From NCBI GenBank assembly GCA_951394045.1, contig OX595991.1, positions 1,426,001 to 1,490,000 on the forward strand: a stretch of 64,000 nucleotides of DNA. Reading direction: 5' to 3'. This DNA is from Nitzschia sp. DOCU1. Lineage: Eukaryota > Bacillariophyta > Bacillariophyceae > Bacillariales > Bacillariaceae. Of this stretch, positions 20,362 through 30,075 are shown piece by piece. A program made the translations under genes and the position numbers. Positions within the stretch are counted from its first letter, which is position 1. The number at the start of each line of letters is the position of its first letter. The notes under the pieces are model-generated. The model worked only from the letters and a program-made list of their open reading frames with translations. It made no database searches and was not told the DNA's origin.

Positions 20362-22481
20362 ATGGATAGTGAAGGTGTCCAGAGTAGCCCCAATTCGTTC
20401 GAGATGAATAACGACTCGGCGGAGGGGGCATCGGGCGACATGACGGAGGAAGCGATTGAAGTCCCCATGGAGAACGACGTCCTGTGTGGGAGAGGTGGTT
20501 CAATTAACTCCCACAAAGGGAACGAACAATTCCGTCTTTTGGTGGAGAAACGAAAGCGAGTATATTTGACTGCTCGCTTCAAGCGAGAGAAGCGGCTGAT
20601 TGCGTCGAGTATTGTGTCTGAAATCCGGGGCATGGACCCTCCCGGCCGCTTCTTGGCGAGGAAAGGGAATAAGGACTCGGGTGTTTGGTATGTTATCTCG
20701 GAGGAGAAGGCAAGGGATAAGACAAGTCAGGCGCTTCGCGAGGTAAGTGTGTACCGCTAAACCACCATTTCTGGTTCTTCTTCCGGAAAGAATTGTTTGT
20801 CTCAAAGCTTATCGCATTCATGGTCTTGCTGCAGAATGCTCCTTCGATCCGTGCGGAGATCGAGACTGAAATAAACGAACAGCGAGCGGAGATGATGCGG
20901 AAGGAAGATGCAGATATTTCTCTCAAACCCCTTCCAACCTACTCACCTCACCCACCTCACGCTGGGCTTCCGTACTATCAACAAGCCCCCCCACCTCCGC
21001 CCCCCCATTCTCATCAATCGTATTGGGACTGGTACCACCATTACTATGGATATCCACCGCCTCAGATGCCCTCACATCACCCTCCTCATGGGAGTCCACC
21101 TGCTGCCACTATGCCGGGGGCTCATCCGCCTCCGCCGCATGCTGCTGCCAGCTACTGGGGAATGTCAGTAGTTCCCACGACTGGACGGGAGAAAACTGGC
21201 GAGGAGTTCAAGGACGACGGAATGCAGGATATTGTCTCACAAGAGGAAGAGGATCGACTACTCGCCATGGAACTTCAGCAGCAGGAAAAGGCGGCGTTGT
21301 TCGAAGCGAGGAAAGCGAAGTACAAGCATACTCTGGCAAATAGGTCCAACGCATATGTGAATCTGGGATCTCAACACAGATCCCCACATGCTGTTGCTCC
21401 TCCTGCTGCTGCGAAACCTCAACCCAAGCACATTCGAAGGGACCCCATGGCGTATGAATCTATGGATTCGAGTGATATGACACAAGAACAGCTTGATCAC
21501 CGACTCGCTGTTGCCTTGCAAGAGCAAGAAGATAGCGCCTTGCGGCATCACCTCCAAGCATCTCGGGACAGTTCACGTAAAACTTCACGGTCCAATGCCT
21601 ACTCACTGGCTACTAGGGTCAGCCGAGATGCAGTCATGTCGGCGGATAACAGCAACTCGTACGGCAGCTTTGAGCACTTGGTTCCGTCGTCTTTTGTGGC
21701 TTGGGTTTCCTCTGATTCAGGTCTCAAACCCAAGGCTGCTAGACGTCGATCAGTGCAATTCAAGGATGACGAACCAATGGGATCTCACGTCGTTCCCAGC
21801 CCAGGAAACTTGCAGCGACAGTCCTCCGCTGCCTCTGCTGATAGACCCCTCCAACCCCAGGCTGAGCAAAATACATCCCTCCTTTCGCAGGTGGCCCATC
21901 ACATTATGGGTTCGTGGGAGCATGGTGGTTCTAAGCAATCCCGTCGTGGAAGTTTGCAACATTCGTTGGCGTCGTCGCATGATGACATGGAGGCGGAAGG
22001 TCTGGAGGTCCAGTTGCGCGATCCTCGGGACGAAACGTCCATGCCTCCCCCGTCGCCGCGTGTGCAAATCGATTGGCCGTCCAGACCCGGAAACGGCAAC
22101 TCGTGGATTCCAGAGACCTTGCATGTTGCATGGGCGTCTGGGACCAATAACTCGCTTTCCGGAGGGAGCACTGGCCACCCTGGTATCTCTCCTGTAAATT
22201 CACTCGAAATGGATGGAAGCGCCAACATTGGTAGTGTCGGTGGTGGGTCGCTTTGCCAACTTTTTGACCAAGATGAGAGCCTACAACGTGCTTTGCGCGA
22301 AGTTCCTTCCTGGGAACGAAGCATGCGCAGCAAATCGCCTCTTTCCATTGCATCGGTCGAGGATTCTGATATTTCTCTGATTCGAGTCCGCGAGATGAAG
22401 CTATTTAGATCCGCTGCTCCCCATATCAGGAGCTCGGGAAGTGGAGAAATGGATTGGGAAGATCAACCAGAAGAAGACTAA
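20362..22481 (+). CDS. DUF6824 domain protein, putative regulator, two exons
   Basis: Exons 20362-20742 and 20835-22481 (92-nt intron, GTAAGT...CTGCAG), product 675 aa. The N-terminal domain (about residues 33-127) has the DUF6824 signature: N-D-V-L-C-G-R-G-G, N-S-H-K-G-N-E-Q-F-R, L-V-E-K-R-K, P-P-G-R-F-L, W-Y-V-I and K-T-S-Q-A-L-R-E at the exon border. The family is large in diatoms and is thought to be DNA-binding, though its role is unknown. The rest is low complexity: a H/P/Y-rich block (about 155-235), two E/Q-rich 'LA[MV]-x-L-Q-[EQ]-Q' helices and a long S-rich tail. Start chosen as the first ATG in frame. Confidence 0.85.
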
Positions 22482-22861
22482 CTCACCGAATGTTGCTCTG
22501 ATAGAAACAGACACCAAAATTTTGAAGTCAAAGGGAATAACGGCACCTAATGCTATAGACTGGGGTTTTAATAGAAAACGCTTGCTATCGGACAAAACAG
22601 TGCCCCTGGTCGAGCTTGGACTAGATGTCAGCCTTCGTTTCCTTTCTATTTGAGGCCACATCAATTTCCTGCAAGAGGCAGAGATGACGGATAAAGTGCC
22701 GCCAATACTCCGATACATTACACTACGGCATCATAACTTGGTAAGGGAACTGTGTTGATAGCGGAGCGGTTTTCTTTCATGCGTCACTTTTTCGCGACGC
22801 ACAAAAAATTGCGAATGAATCAATCTTGCGGCGCACCGCCGCACCCAAATCGGCAGCCGCC
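22482..22861. other. Intergenic spacer before the Copia element
   Basis: No gene seen. It has a small hairpin (TGCGTC...GACGCA, near 22782-22803) and a GC-rich tract. Before the Copia insertion this stretch joined directly to the sequence at 29157 and was probably part of the SDR gene promoter. Confidence 0.4.
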
Positions 22862-22867
22862 GGTGGC

Positions 22868-23179
22868 TGTTCAAATACGGTAAATCTGGTGGTCAAGGAT
22901 CGCTCTTCACGACGTCATCAGCGTGATGACGCAATCGTATAGGGAAGTGCAACGTTCACTCCCGAACAGCCACGTGCTGACTCCAACGAGGAGAAGGCAT
23001 GGAGATGGCACTAAGTACGATACAAATCAGAGTACATCAGCTGTCTATCTCGACAGCATACATTTAGTTTACGCACTGTTAGTGCTCATAAGTTTCAGAA
23101 TCAACACACTGCAACACAACCACAAGTTATTTGAGCTCTTTTTACGATTAGCCAGTACCGGTCATCGTAGATTTCAACA
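22868..23179 (+). repeat. Copia 5' LTR
   Basis: 312 bp with TG...CA ends, matching 28839-29150. It contains a perfect 8-bp inverted repeat CGTCATCA-GCG-TGATGACG (22913-22931), which carries two TGACG half-sites of the CRE/bZIP type and is a candidate promoter element for the retrotransposon. Confidence 0.95.
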
Positions 23180-23193
23180 CGCTTCCTCTGCGC
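23180..23193 (+). other. Putative primer-binding site, initiator-Met tRNA internal type
   Basis: The 14 bases directly after the 5' LTR (CGCTTCCTCTGCGC) match 13 of 14 bases of the complement of the D-arm region of eukaryotic initiator tRNA-Met (recalled consensus GCGCAGCGGAAGCG). Priming from an internal, half-tRNA site is known for some Copia elements. No TGG-type 3'-end site is seen. Confidence 0.45.
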
Positions 23194-23236
23194 ATAAGAG
23201 ACATACAAGTTCTTCAACAGTTAATCATCAGCTACA

Positions 23237-24595
23237 ATGGCCGCCAACCTTCAGGTTCCTCCAGTGGTTCCACCAATGATACCACCGATAGTACCGCCTC
23301 CGGTCGTGCCACCAGCGGTCCCCCCAGCGGGGCCGCCAGCTCAGCAAAACATCGCTGCGCCAACGTTTGCACTCACGCCAGCTCTCGCACATGCGAATGT
23401 GCTTGACTACACGACATCCGAGGGAATGAAGATTTGGTCATCCGCAACTTCCTCAATGTACTCATCCGACGAAGAAGGCTTCGACTGCTCTCCCGAACGA
23501 ATGAAGGATTTCCTCAACAGGAAAGGCGGACGAGCAGCTATCAACGGATGGGACGACTCCTTCCTAGCAATCCCTGAAGATCCCAACAATCCAATCGGAC
23601 CAGCATCCAATTTCCTCAATCACTACGGAGAGTACACCCTCGACTACCTGCATCAGTGTGCACAAGTCTACGTCAACGCTCAGAATCGAGCTGCTCAAGA
23701 CTCCGTGCAAGCGTACAACTGCATCATGAACAGCTTAAATGCATCGGGTCGCAACAAGATAGCAGCATACAAGGACGAGTACACTGTCAGCAACAAGGGC
23801 GTGGGAATTCTCCTACTCAAAGTGGTCATACGGGAATCAAGCATCGACACGAACGCAACAACCGCACACATCAGGACTCAACTCTCCTCTCTGGATACCT
23901 ACCTACCTACCATAGGCAACGACATAGGCAAGCTGAATCTGTACGTAAAAGGACTTGTGGATGCTTTAGCCGCGCGAGGCGAGATCACAAACGACCTTTT
24001 GGTAAATTTGTTCAAAGGCTATCACGCCGCAAGCGACAAACGATTCATTGCCTACATCGAGAAGAAAGAAGAGGAATACGAGGATGGAACCACGGCGATC
24101 ACTCCAAGCACTCTCATGGCATTGGCCAAAAACAAGTACGAGGTGCTAGTCGAAAAGAACCAGTGGAACGCACCATCTTCGGAAGAAGAAAAGATTATGG
24201 TGCTCGAGGCCACTCTGAAACGACTCCAAGGTCAACAGAGAACTGCCGGCAAGTCTAGAACGACTGAAAGCAATGACAACAAAGCCGGCAAGGCCAAAGG
24301 CAACAACAAGAAGAAGAAGTCCGACATGCCTGCGTGGGTGTCCGTCAAACCCAAAGCTGGGGAACCCACAAACAAGACAGTCGATGGCAAGCAATGGTGG
24401 TTCTGCGCCAATCATCAAAAGTGGTGCCGCCATTCGACCGACAAGTGCGAGAAGAAAGGATTGGGAAAGGGAAAGGATGGAGGCAACGCGACAACTTCGA
24501 AACCAGCAACGCCGACTACAACGACTAAACAAGAGTCGAAGTTTGCAAAAGCAATGACTGCTCTCGCCGATATCGCCGAAGAAACTGAGGAGTGA
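23237..24595 (+). CDS. Copia Gag
   Basis: 452 aa. The N-terminus is a run of P-V-V/P-P repeats (about residues 8-35), followed by a mostly helical capsid-like region. Near the C-terminus (about residues 395-410) lies a zinc-knuckle-like motif C-x2-H-x5-H-x4-C, flanked by K-rich tracts (N-N-K-K-K-K and G-K-G-K-D). It would form particles and bind element RNA. The ORF ends in TGA (24593-24595) and pol continues in the same frame, so the Gag:Pol ratio may be set at this stop. Confidence 0.85.
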   Translation: MAANLQVPPVVPPMIPPIVPPPVVPPAVPPAGPPAQQNIAAPTFALTPALAHANVLDYTTSEGMKIWSSATSSMYSSDEEGFDCSPERMKDFLNRKGGRAAINGWDDSFLAIPEDPNNPIGPASNFLNHYGEYTLDYLHQCAQVYVNAQNRAAQDSVQAYNCIMNSLNASGRNKIAAYKDEYTVSNKGVGILLLKVVIRESSIDTNATTAHIRTQLSSLDTYLPTIGNDIGKLNLYVKGLVDALAARGEITNDLLVNLFKGYHAASDKRFIAYIEKKEEEYEDGTTAITPSTLMALAKNKYEVLVEKNQWNAPSSEEEKIMVLEATLKRLQGQQRTAGKSRTTESNDNKAGKAKGNNKKKKSDMPAWVSVKPKAGEPTNKTVDGKQWWFCANHQKWCRHSTDKCEKKGLGKGKDGGNATTSKPATPTTTTKQESKFAKAMTALADIAEETEE

Positions 24596-27500
24596 TTCCT
24601 CAATCTGCCGACGAGGTTACAAGATACCCTGGCCGTATGGACATACATTGGCCTGGCGTACTTGATAATCTACATATGGGTGACGGTCTATGCCGACAGC
24701 TGCTACTACTACTATCCTAAGAAGCAACGCTTTCGGGCTAAGTTAACTCGCTATTTAGCATATCTACGAGCCTGGAAAATCGCGATTTGGACTAGTTTTA
24801 GGCTGCGAATGAAGCACAGTCAACAAAACAAGGAAGTGAGGCGACGACGGGACATCGCCAGCAAGTACCGACGCAACGACATGCCGCTACAATGTCACGT
24901 CTGCGGCAGCATCAACTTTGCAGCGCCGCGAACACTACAAGTCTGGCAAGTCCTATTGGCAATGGAGACGATGACGAACAAAGGAGAACGGTTAGCAGTG
25001 ATCGATACAGACTCGACAACCCTTGGGATCGACAATCGCGCGACGGCTTACCTATCGGGGTTCATCGAGGACTTCCCCGGTGAACTACAGCCAACAAATC
25101 GGATCGTGAACGGGTTCATGGGAGCCAAGGCCACGAATGTGTCAACAGGAACAGCAAAAGTAAGGTTAGAAGCCGACGGCGGCGACGTGCACGACTTCAC
25201 TCTGCACGATTCCTACTACGTACCTGGATGCGGAATACGCCTCTTCAGCCCACAACATTGGGCCCAACAAATGAAAAGACAACATCGCGGCCCAGCCCAA
25301 TCGACAACCACACACGACCGCGTCATCCTCAGCTCCAAAGACTTCACCAAAACGATCCCACTCGATCCGGTCACCAACGTGGCGACGTGTCGGACCGCCC
25401 CCGGATACTCCAAGTTTGCGGCGTTTTGTGCGGAGGCAGGATTCGACGATGACGGCGACGACGTCCTGGCATTCGATGCACAGGTTATCTCCGACGATGA
25501 AGATGACGATCCTGCGGATTTCTCGAATATAGGCAACGATAATGTTAGCGACGACGTTAACAACAACATACGCGACGACACAGAAAACTTACTCGGACCA
25601 ACGCCTGCTCCACCTGCCAATCCTGCGAGGATAGTGGATGAAACAGAGGTTGAGAGAGAGGAAAGGAAGCTAGACCGAATTACTGACTTACCATCTGCGC
25701 TTCGCCCATGTATCCTTTCGGAAACTACAGATCATGGCGCGATACTCCATCATCCCAAGGCGACTGGCCAAATGTCGCGTTCCCGTGTGTGCAGCCTGCA
25801 TGTTCGGTAAAGCAACAAAGCGTCAGTGGAGGCAGAAGGCACCAATCAACAAGGACGAAGCTTACTTACCAACAAAACCGGGTGAAGTGGTCTCGGTCGA
25901 CCAAATGAAGTCCCCAACACCGGGGTTCATCGCGCAGATGACAGGTATCTTGACGACGAAGCGATACGTGTATGCAACTGTCTACGTGGACAGCTACTCA
26001 TCGTTCGGCTACGTCTACCTGCAGAAGACCGCTAGTGCTGACGAGACGATCGAGGGCAAGCATGCATTCGAACGTCTGTGCCAGCAAAACGGTTTCAGAG
26101 TCCAACATTATCATGCCGACAATGGAATTTTCAAGGCCAACAAATGGGTGCTTGACTGCCACAAATGCGAGCAAGGTCTCTCATTCGCGGGAGTCAACGC
26201 GCATCACCAGAACGGACAGGCGGAAGCTCGAATCAGACGACTACAAGAGCTGACGCGCACACAACTGACCTACGCAAAACGACAATGGCCACAGGAGATC
26301 TCGGCGAACCTCTGGCCATACGCCCTCCGAATTGCGAACGATGCAAACAACGCGACACCCAATCTGGCCGACAAACCTGACTACCGCTCCCCAGCGGAGC
26401 TCTTCTACAGTACGAAGGTCTCCACCAACGCCAAGCGCTGGCAACACTTCGGTTGTCCAGTGTACGTGTTGGACAGGAACTTGCAACAGAACAAACCGCT
26501 CCACAAGTGGGTCAGTAGAGCGAGGGTTGGGGTGTACCTGGGACGATCACCACACCACTCTCGTTCTATTGCGCTGGTGCTGGACATCAAGACGGGACTT
26601 GTGTCTCCACAGTTCCACATCAAGATGGACACAATGTTTGACACCATAGCACAACTCTACCAGTCGGTGGAGAGTGCTAGCACACAACAATCGCTATGGC
26701 AAATCAAGGCGGGGTTTGTTCAGCAGTCACAAGCGAATGTGACAGCACCCAAGCAGGGCAATGCGACAACCACAGCTTCGAAAAGAAAACAGGTCACTAC
26801 ACAAAACTCTCAGACAAGAGAGGGCACCCAAGTTCCAGAGGGAGCCTACGTGGCACCACCTGAACCACGCACAGTCGACATGTCCCCGAAGACAGACAGG
26901 GACAGCGGTTCTCCCACCGTTACAGAAGGGAACACACCCGGGAATGGCAAACAACAGCCATCTACACAACAACACCAGTCTCCACGAATGCAATCAGAAT
27001 CTGGTACGGCCACCAGGCGATCGCAGAGACGCGTGCAACCTGCGCAACGACTGATAGAAGCAATGACAGCGGAACTCACTACGCAAAGTGATGTTCCTGG
27101 CGAAGTGTTCTCCTTCCAGGCGATGTTCCCAAGCGACGGCAGGTCCATCAACGAGGACCTGAACCCACTCTATGCCTACAAAGCCAATGCAGACCCCGAC
27201 ACTCTGTATCTTCACGAGGCTCAGAGGGAGAGCGACTGGGAACAGTTCGGCGAAGCAATGGAACTGGAGATCAAGCAACAGGTCGACATGGGAGTCTACA
27301 CCATCATGTTACTCACCGACATACCAACGGGGACTACCGTGCTACCTGCAGTGTGGCAACTGCGCCGCAAGCGCGACATAAGGACGGGCGCAATCAAGAA
27401 ATACAAGGCACGATGCAATATCGACGGTTCTCGAATGCGACACGGCGAGCACTACGATCAGACGTATGCTCCGGTTGCCGGATGGCCCTCGATAAGGCTA

Positions 27501-28808
27501 CTGCTGGCGCTGGTTCTACTCTTCAATTGGCGAACGGTCCAACTCGACTACGTGCTCGCGTACCCACACGCGCCAGCAGACAGGGACCTCTACATGAAGC
27601 TACCAAAGGGATTCACCCTCGACGGCGTTGACGACCCAAGCAAGTATTGTCTACGAGTCAACCGCAACCTCTATGGGGGAAAAAGCGCCTCTCGTATATG
27701 GTATCAATATCTGAGGAAACGGCTCATCGACAAGTGCCATTTCGTGGTGTCCAAGCACGACGAGTGTGTATTCTACAAGGGCAACATGATCTACGTCCTC
27801 TACACCGACGACTCAATCTTAGCCGGTCCTGACCAGGCAGAGATCGAGCGAACGATACAGGAAATGAGAGACGCAAACCTCAACATTACCATTGAGGGAG
27901 ATCTCACGGACTTTCTCGGAGTCAACATCGATCGGAAAGAAGACGGAACGATACACCTGACGCAACCCAAGCTAATCGAACAGGTGATATCGGACCTACG
28001 CATGCAGTATGACAATGTACGAACCAAGGACATCCCCATGGCGTCCAGCAGGCTACTGTCACGTCACCTGAGCTCCACACCACACGACGACTCGTTCCAC
28101 TACAGGAGTGTCATCGGCAAGCTCAACTACGTCGAGCGCGGATCAAGGCCAGACATCGCATACGCAGTGCACCAGTGTGCACGGTTCTCCATCGACCCAA
28201 AGAAAGAACACGGCGATGCAATACGCTGGATCACACGTTACCTGCTCGGCACACGAGACAAAGGAATAATCTTCAAGGCAGATCCTTCGAAGGGATTGGA
28301 GGTATTCGTCGACGCCGACTTCGCGGGGAACTGGGACAAGGAACTGGCAGGATTCGACAAGGACACTGCTCGCTCCAGACACGGCTACATCATCTGCTAC
28401 GCAGGAGTGCCAGTCACATGGAAATCACAGCTACAGCAAGAGATCGCTCTGTCTAGCTGCGAATCGGAGATCACAGGACTCTCGTACGCTTTGCGAGAGG
28501 CTATACCGATCATTGAGCTTCTGAGGGAGATGCAAGGACTCGGATTCAATGTGCACTTCGACAAGGCACACATCACTTGCAGCGTCTACGAAGACAACAT
28601 GGGCGCCATTGAGATCGCCCGTACTCCCAAAGCAAGACCAAGAACAAAGCATATCAACAATCGTCTATTTCACTTCTACGACTATGTGGAGAGAGGCGAC
28701 ATCGAGATACATCATATCCGATCCGAAGATCAACCTGCCGATATCCTGACCAAAGCATTAAGCGAGGATCTCTTCGTCAAACACAGACAGGTCATCATGG
28801 GATGGTAA
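24596..28808 (+). CDS. Copia Pol (protease-integrase-RT-RNase H), with one +1 frame change
   Basis: The gag frame stays open after the TGA from 24596 to 25810 and carries the protease region (G-I-D-N-R-A-T, near 25031) without the usual D-S/T-G. From 25674 a second frame (+1) is open to 28808. It holds the integrase zinc finger (H-L-R-F-A-H near 25692 and C-A-A-C near 25795), the D,D,E core (V-D-Q-M, A-D-N-G, G-Q-A-E), RT with Y-T-D-D-S (near 27800), and RNase H (D-A-D-F-A-G; S-S-C-E-S-E). The shift must fall in 25674-25807, at the start of integrase. It may be a mutation, an assembly error or a programmed shift; a +1 shift is known in yeast Ty elements. All other catalytic boxes look intact. 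Confidence 0.85.
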
Positions 28809-28829
28809 CACTCGCTCGAGTCAATCCTT

Positions 28830-28838
28830 GAGAGGGAG
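28830..28838 (+). other. Copia polypurine tract
   Basis: GAGAGGGAG directly precedes the 3' LTR, the expected place for the plus-strand primer of reverse transcription. It follows the pol stop by about 20 bp. Confidence 0.8.
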
Positions 28839-29150
28839 TGTTCAAATACGGTAAATCTGGTGGTCAAGGATCGCTCTTCACGACGTCATCAGCGTGATGA
28901 CGCAATCGTATAGGGAAGTGCAACGTTCACTCCCGAACAGCCACGTGCTGACTCCAACGAGGAGAAGGCATGGAGATGGCACTAAGTACGATACAAATCA
29001 GAGTACATCAGCTGTCTATCTCGACAGCATACATTTAGTTTACGCACTGTTAGTGCTCATAAGTTTCAGAATCAACACACTGCAACACAACCACAAGTTA
29101 TTTGAGCTCTTTTTACGATTAGCCAGTACCGGTCATCGTAGATTTCAACA
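28839..29150 (+). repeat. Copia 3' LTR
   Basis: 312 bp, same length and same sequence by eye as 22868-23179, TG...CA ends. It is followed by the target duplication GGTGGC. Its TGACG inverted repeat corresponds to 28884-28902 and lies about 340 bp upstream of the SDR start codon. Confidence 0.95.
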
Positions 29151-29240
29151 GGTGGCTGGTATCTTTTGGTGGCACACATACACTGACCGTATAGTACAAC
29201 TCTGTTACCGAGTTCGCCTCGTAGAATATTCTGAACGGCC

Positions 29241-30038
29241 ATGAATAACCATTTCGTTTCAAGAATTCTGGTGGTTCTTGTAGCTGCCCTCTTCTCCGAG
29301 GGACTCAGTAGTCCTGGATCCAAAGTCTGCCTTGTAACAGGCGGCAGCCGTGGCATTGGAAGTGCGACATGCTTGCTGCTTGCAGAGCAGGGTTGGAAAG
29401 TTGCATTGAATTACTGTCAAGACGAAGAGGCAGCTAAATCTGTAGTTGATCAGGGTCATGGTAACATAGTTGCATTTCAAGCCGATGTCAGTCAACCCGA
29501 ACAAGTTGCAAAGCTGTATGAAGAGATTTTTGATACCTTCAAAGCAAACCCAAGCGGATTGGTGAACAATGCTGCCGTGATGGAAATGATGGAGAAGGAT
29601 ATCAAGAAAATCAAGCATGAAACACTCATGCGTGACCTTCAAGTCAACACCTGTGGCCCGTTCTATTGTACTCAAGAGTTCGTTAAGCGAGCGAGCACCG
29701 AAAACGGTGGCAGAGGGGGCTCCATCGTTTGTATCTCATCCATATCTGCGGAAAGTGCCCAAATTTTGGCCTATGGTATGAGCAAGGCTGCCTTGGAAGC
29801 AATGGTTAATGGCTTGAGCAAGAATCTACCACTGGAAGGAATCAGAATTAATACTATCCAGCCAGGTCTAATTGACACAGGGCTGGCCTCGAAGGAAATT
29901 ATGGACCGGATGTCCGGTGTCATCCCACTTCGTAGACCTGGATTGCCAGAGGAAGTTGCGAAGGCTGTAAGCTTCCTTCTGTCAGATGAAAGCTCCTACT
30001 GTAGTGGGGCGAAACTCCGTGTTGCCGGCGGGCTTTAG
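29241..30038 (+). CDS. Short-chain dehydrogenase/reductase
   Basis: 265 aa, classical SDR. A hydrophobic N-terminus (about residues 6-22) suggests secretory or organelle entry. The Rossmann fold has the cofactor loop T-G-G-S-R-G-I-G (about 34-41), the N-N-A-A-V motif, catalytic S in C-I-S-S-I-S and the Y-x-x-x-K pair in Y-G-M-S-K, followed by I-N-T-I-Q-P-G. The family oxidises or reduces alcohols/ketones with NAD(P)(H); the pattern is nearest to FabG/glucose-dehydrogenase-like members, but the substrate cannot be told. Its promoter was cut by the Copia insertion 85 bp upstream. The stop is 37 bp from that of the convergent J-domain gene. Confidence 0.9.
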   Translation: MNNHFVSRILVVLVAALFSEGLSSPGSKVCLVTGGSRGIGSATCLLLAEQGWKVALNYCQDEEAAKSVVDQGHGNIVAFQADVSQPEQVAKLYEEIFDTFKANPSGLVNNAAVMEMMEKDIKKIKHETLMRDLQVNTCGPFYCTQEFVKRASTENGGRGGSIVCISSISAESAQILAYGMSKAALEAMVNGLSKNLPLEGIRINTIQPGLIDTGLASKEIMDRMSGVIPLRRPGLPEEVAKAVSFLLSDESSYCSGAKLRVAGGL

Positions 30039-30075
30039 GGGATGCTAAAATAATGGGTGTGATATAAGAAGAAGA

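Larger units (their letters stand above)
22862..29156 (+). mobile_element. Complete Ty1/Copia (CoDi-like) retrotransposon with target duplication
   Basis: The element runs from 22868 to 29150 and is flanked by the 6-bp direct repeat GGTGGC (22862-22867 and 29151-29156). Both LTRs are 312 bp, begin TGTTCAAATA, end TTTCAACA, and read as identical. The order protease, integrase, RT, RNase H is Copia-type. Identical LTRs imply a recent insertion. The element sits 85 bp upstream of the SDR start codon in the same orientation, so its 3' LTR could act as a promoter. Two interruptions remain between gag and the end of pol: an in-frame TGA and a +1 frame change. Confidence 0.95.
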
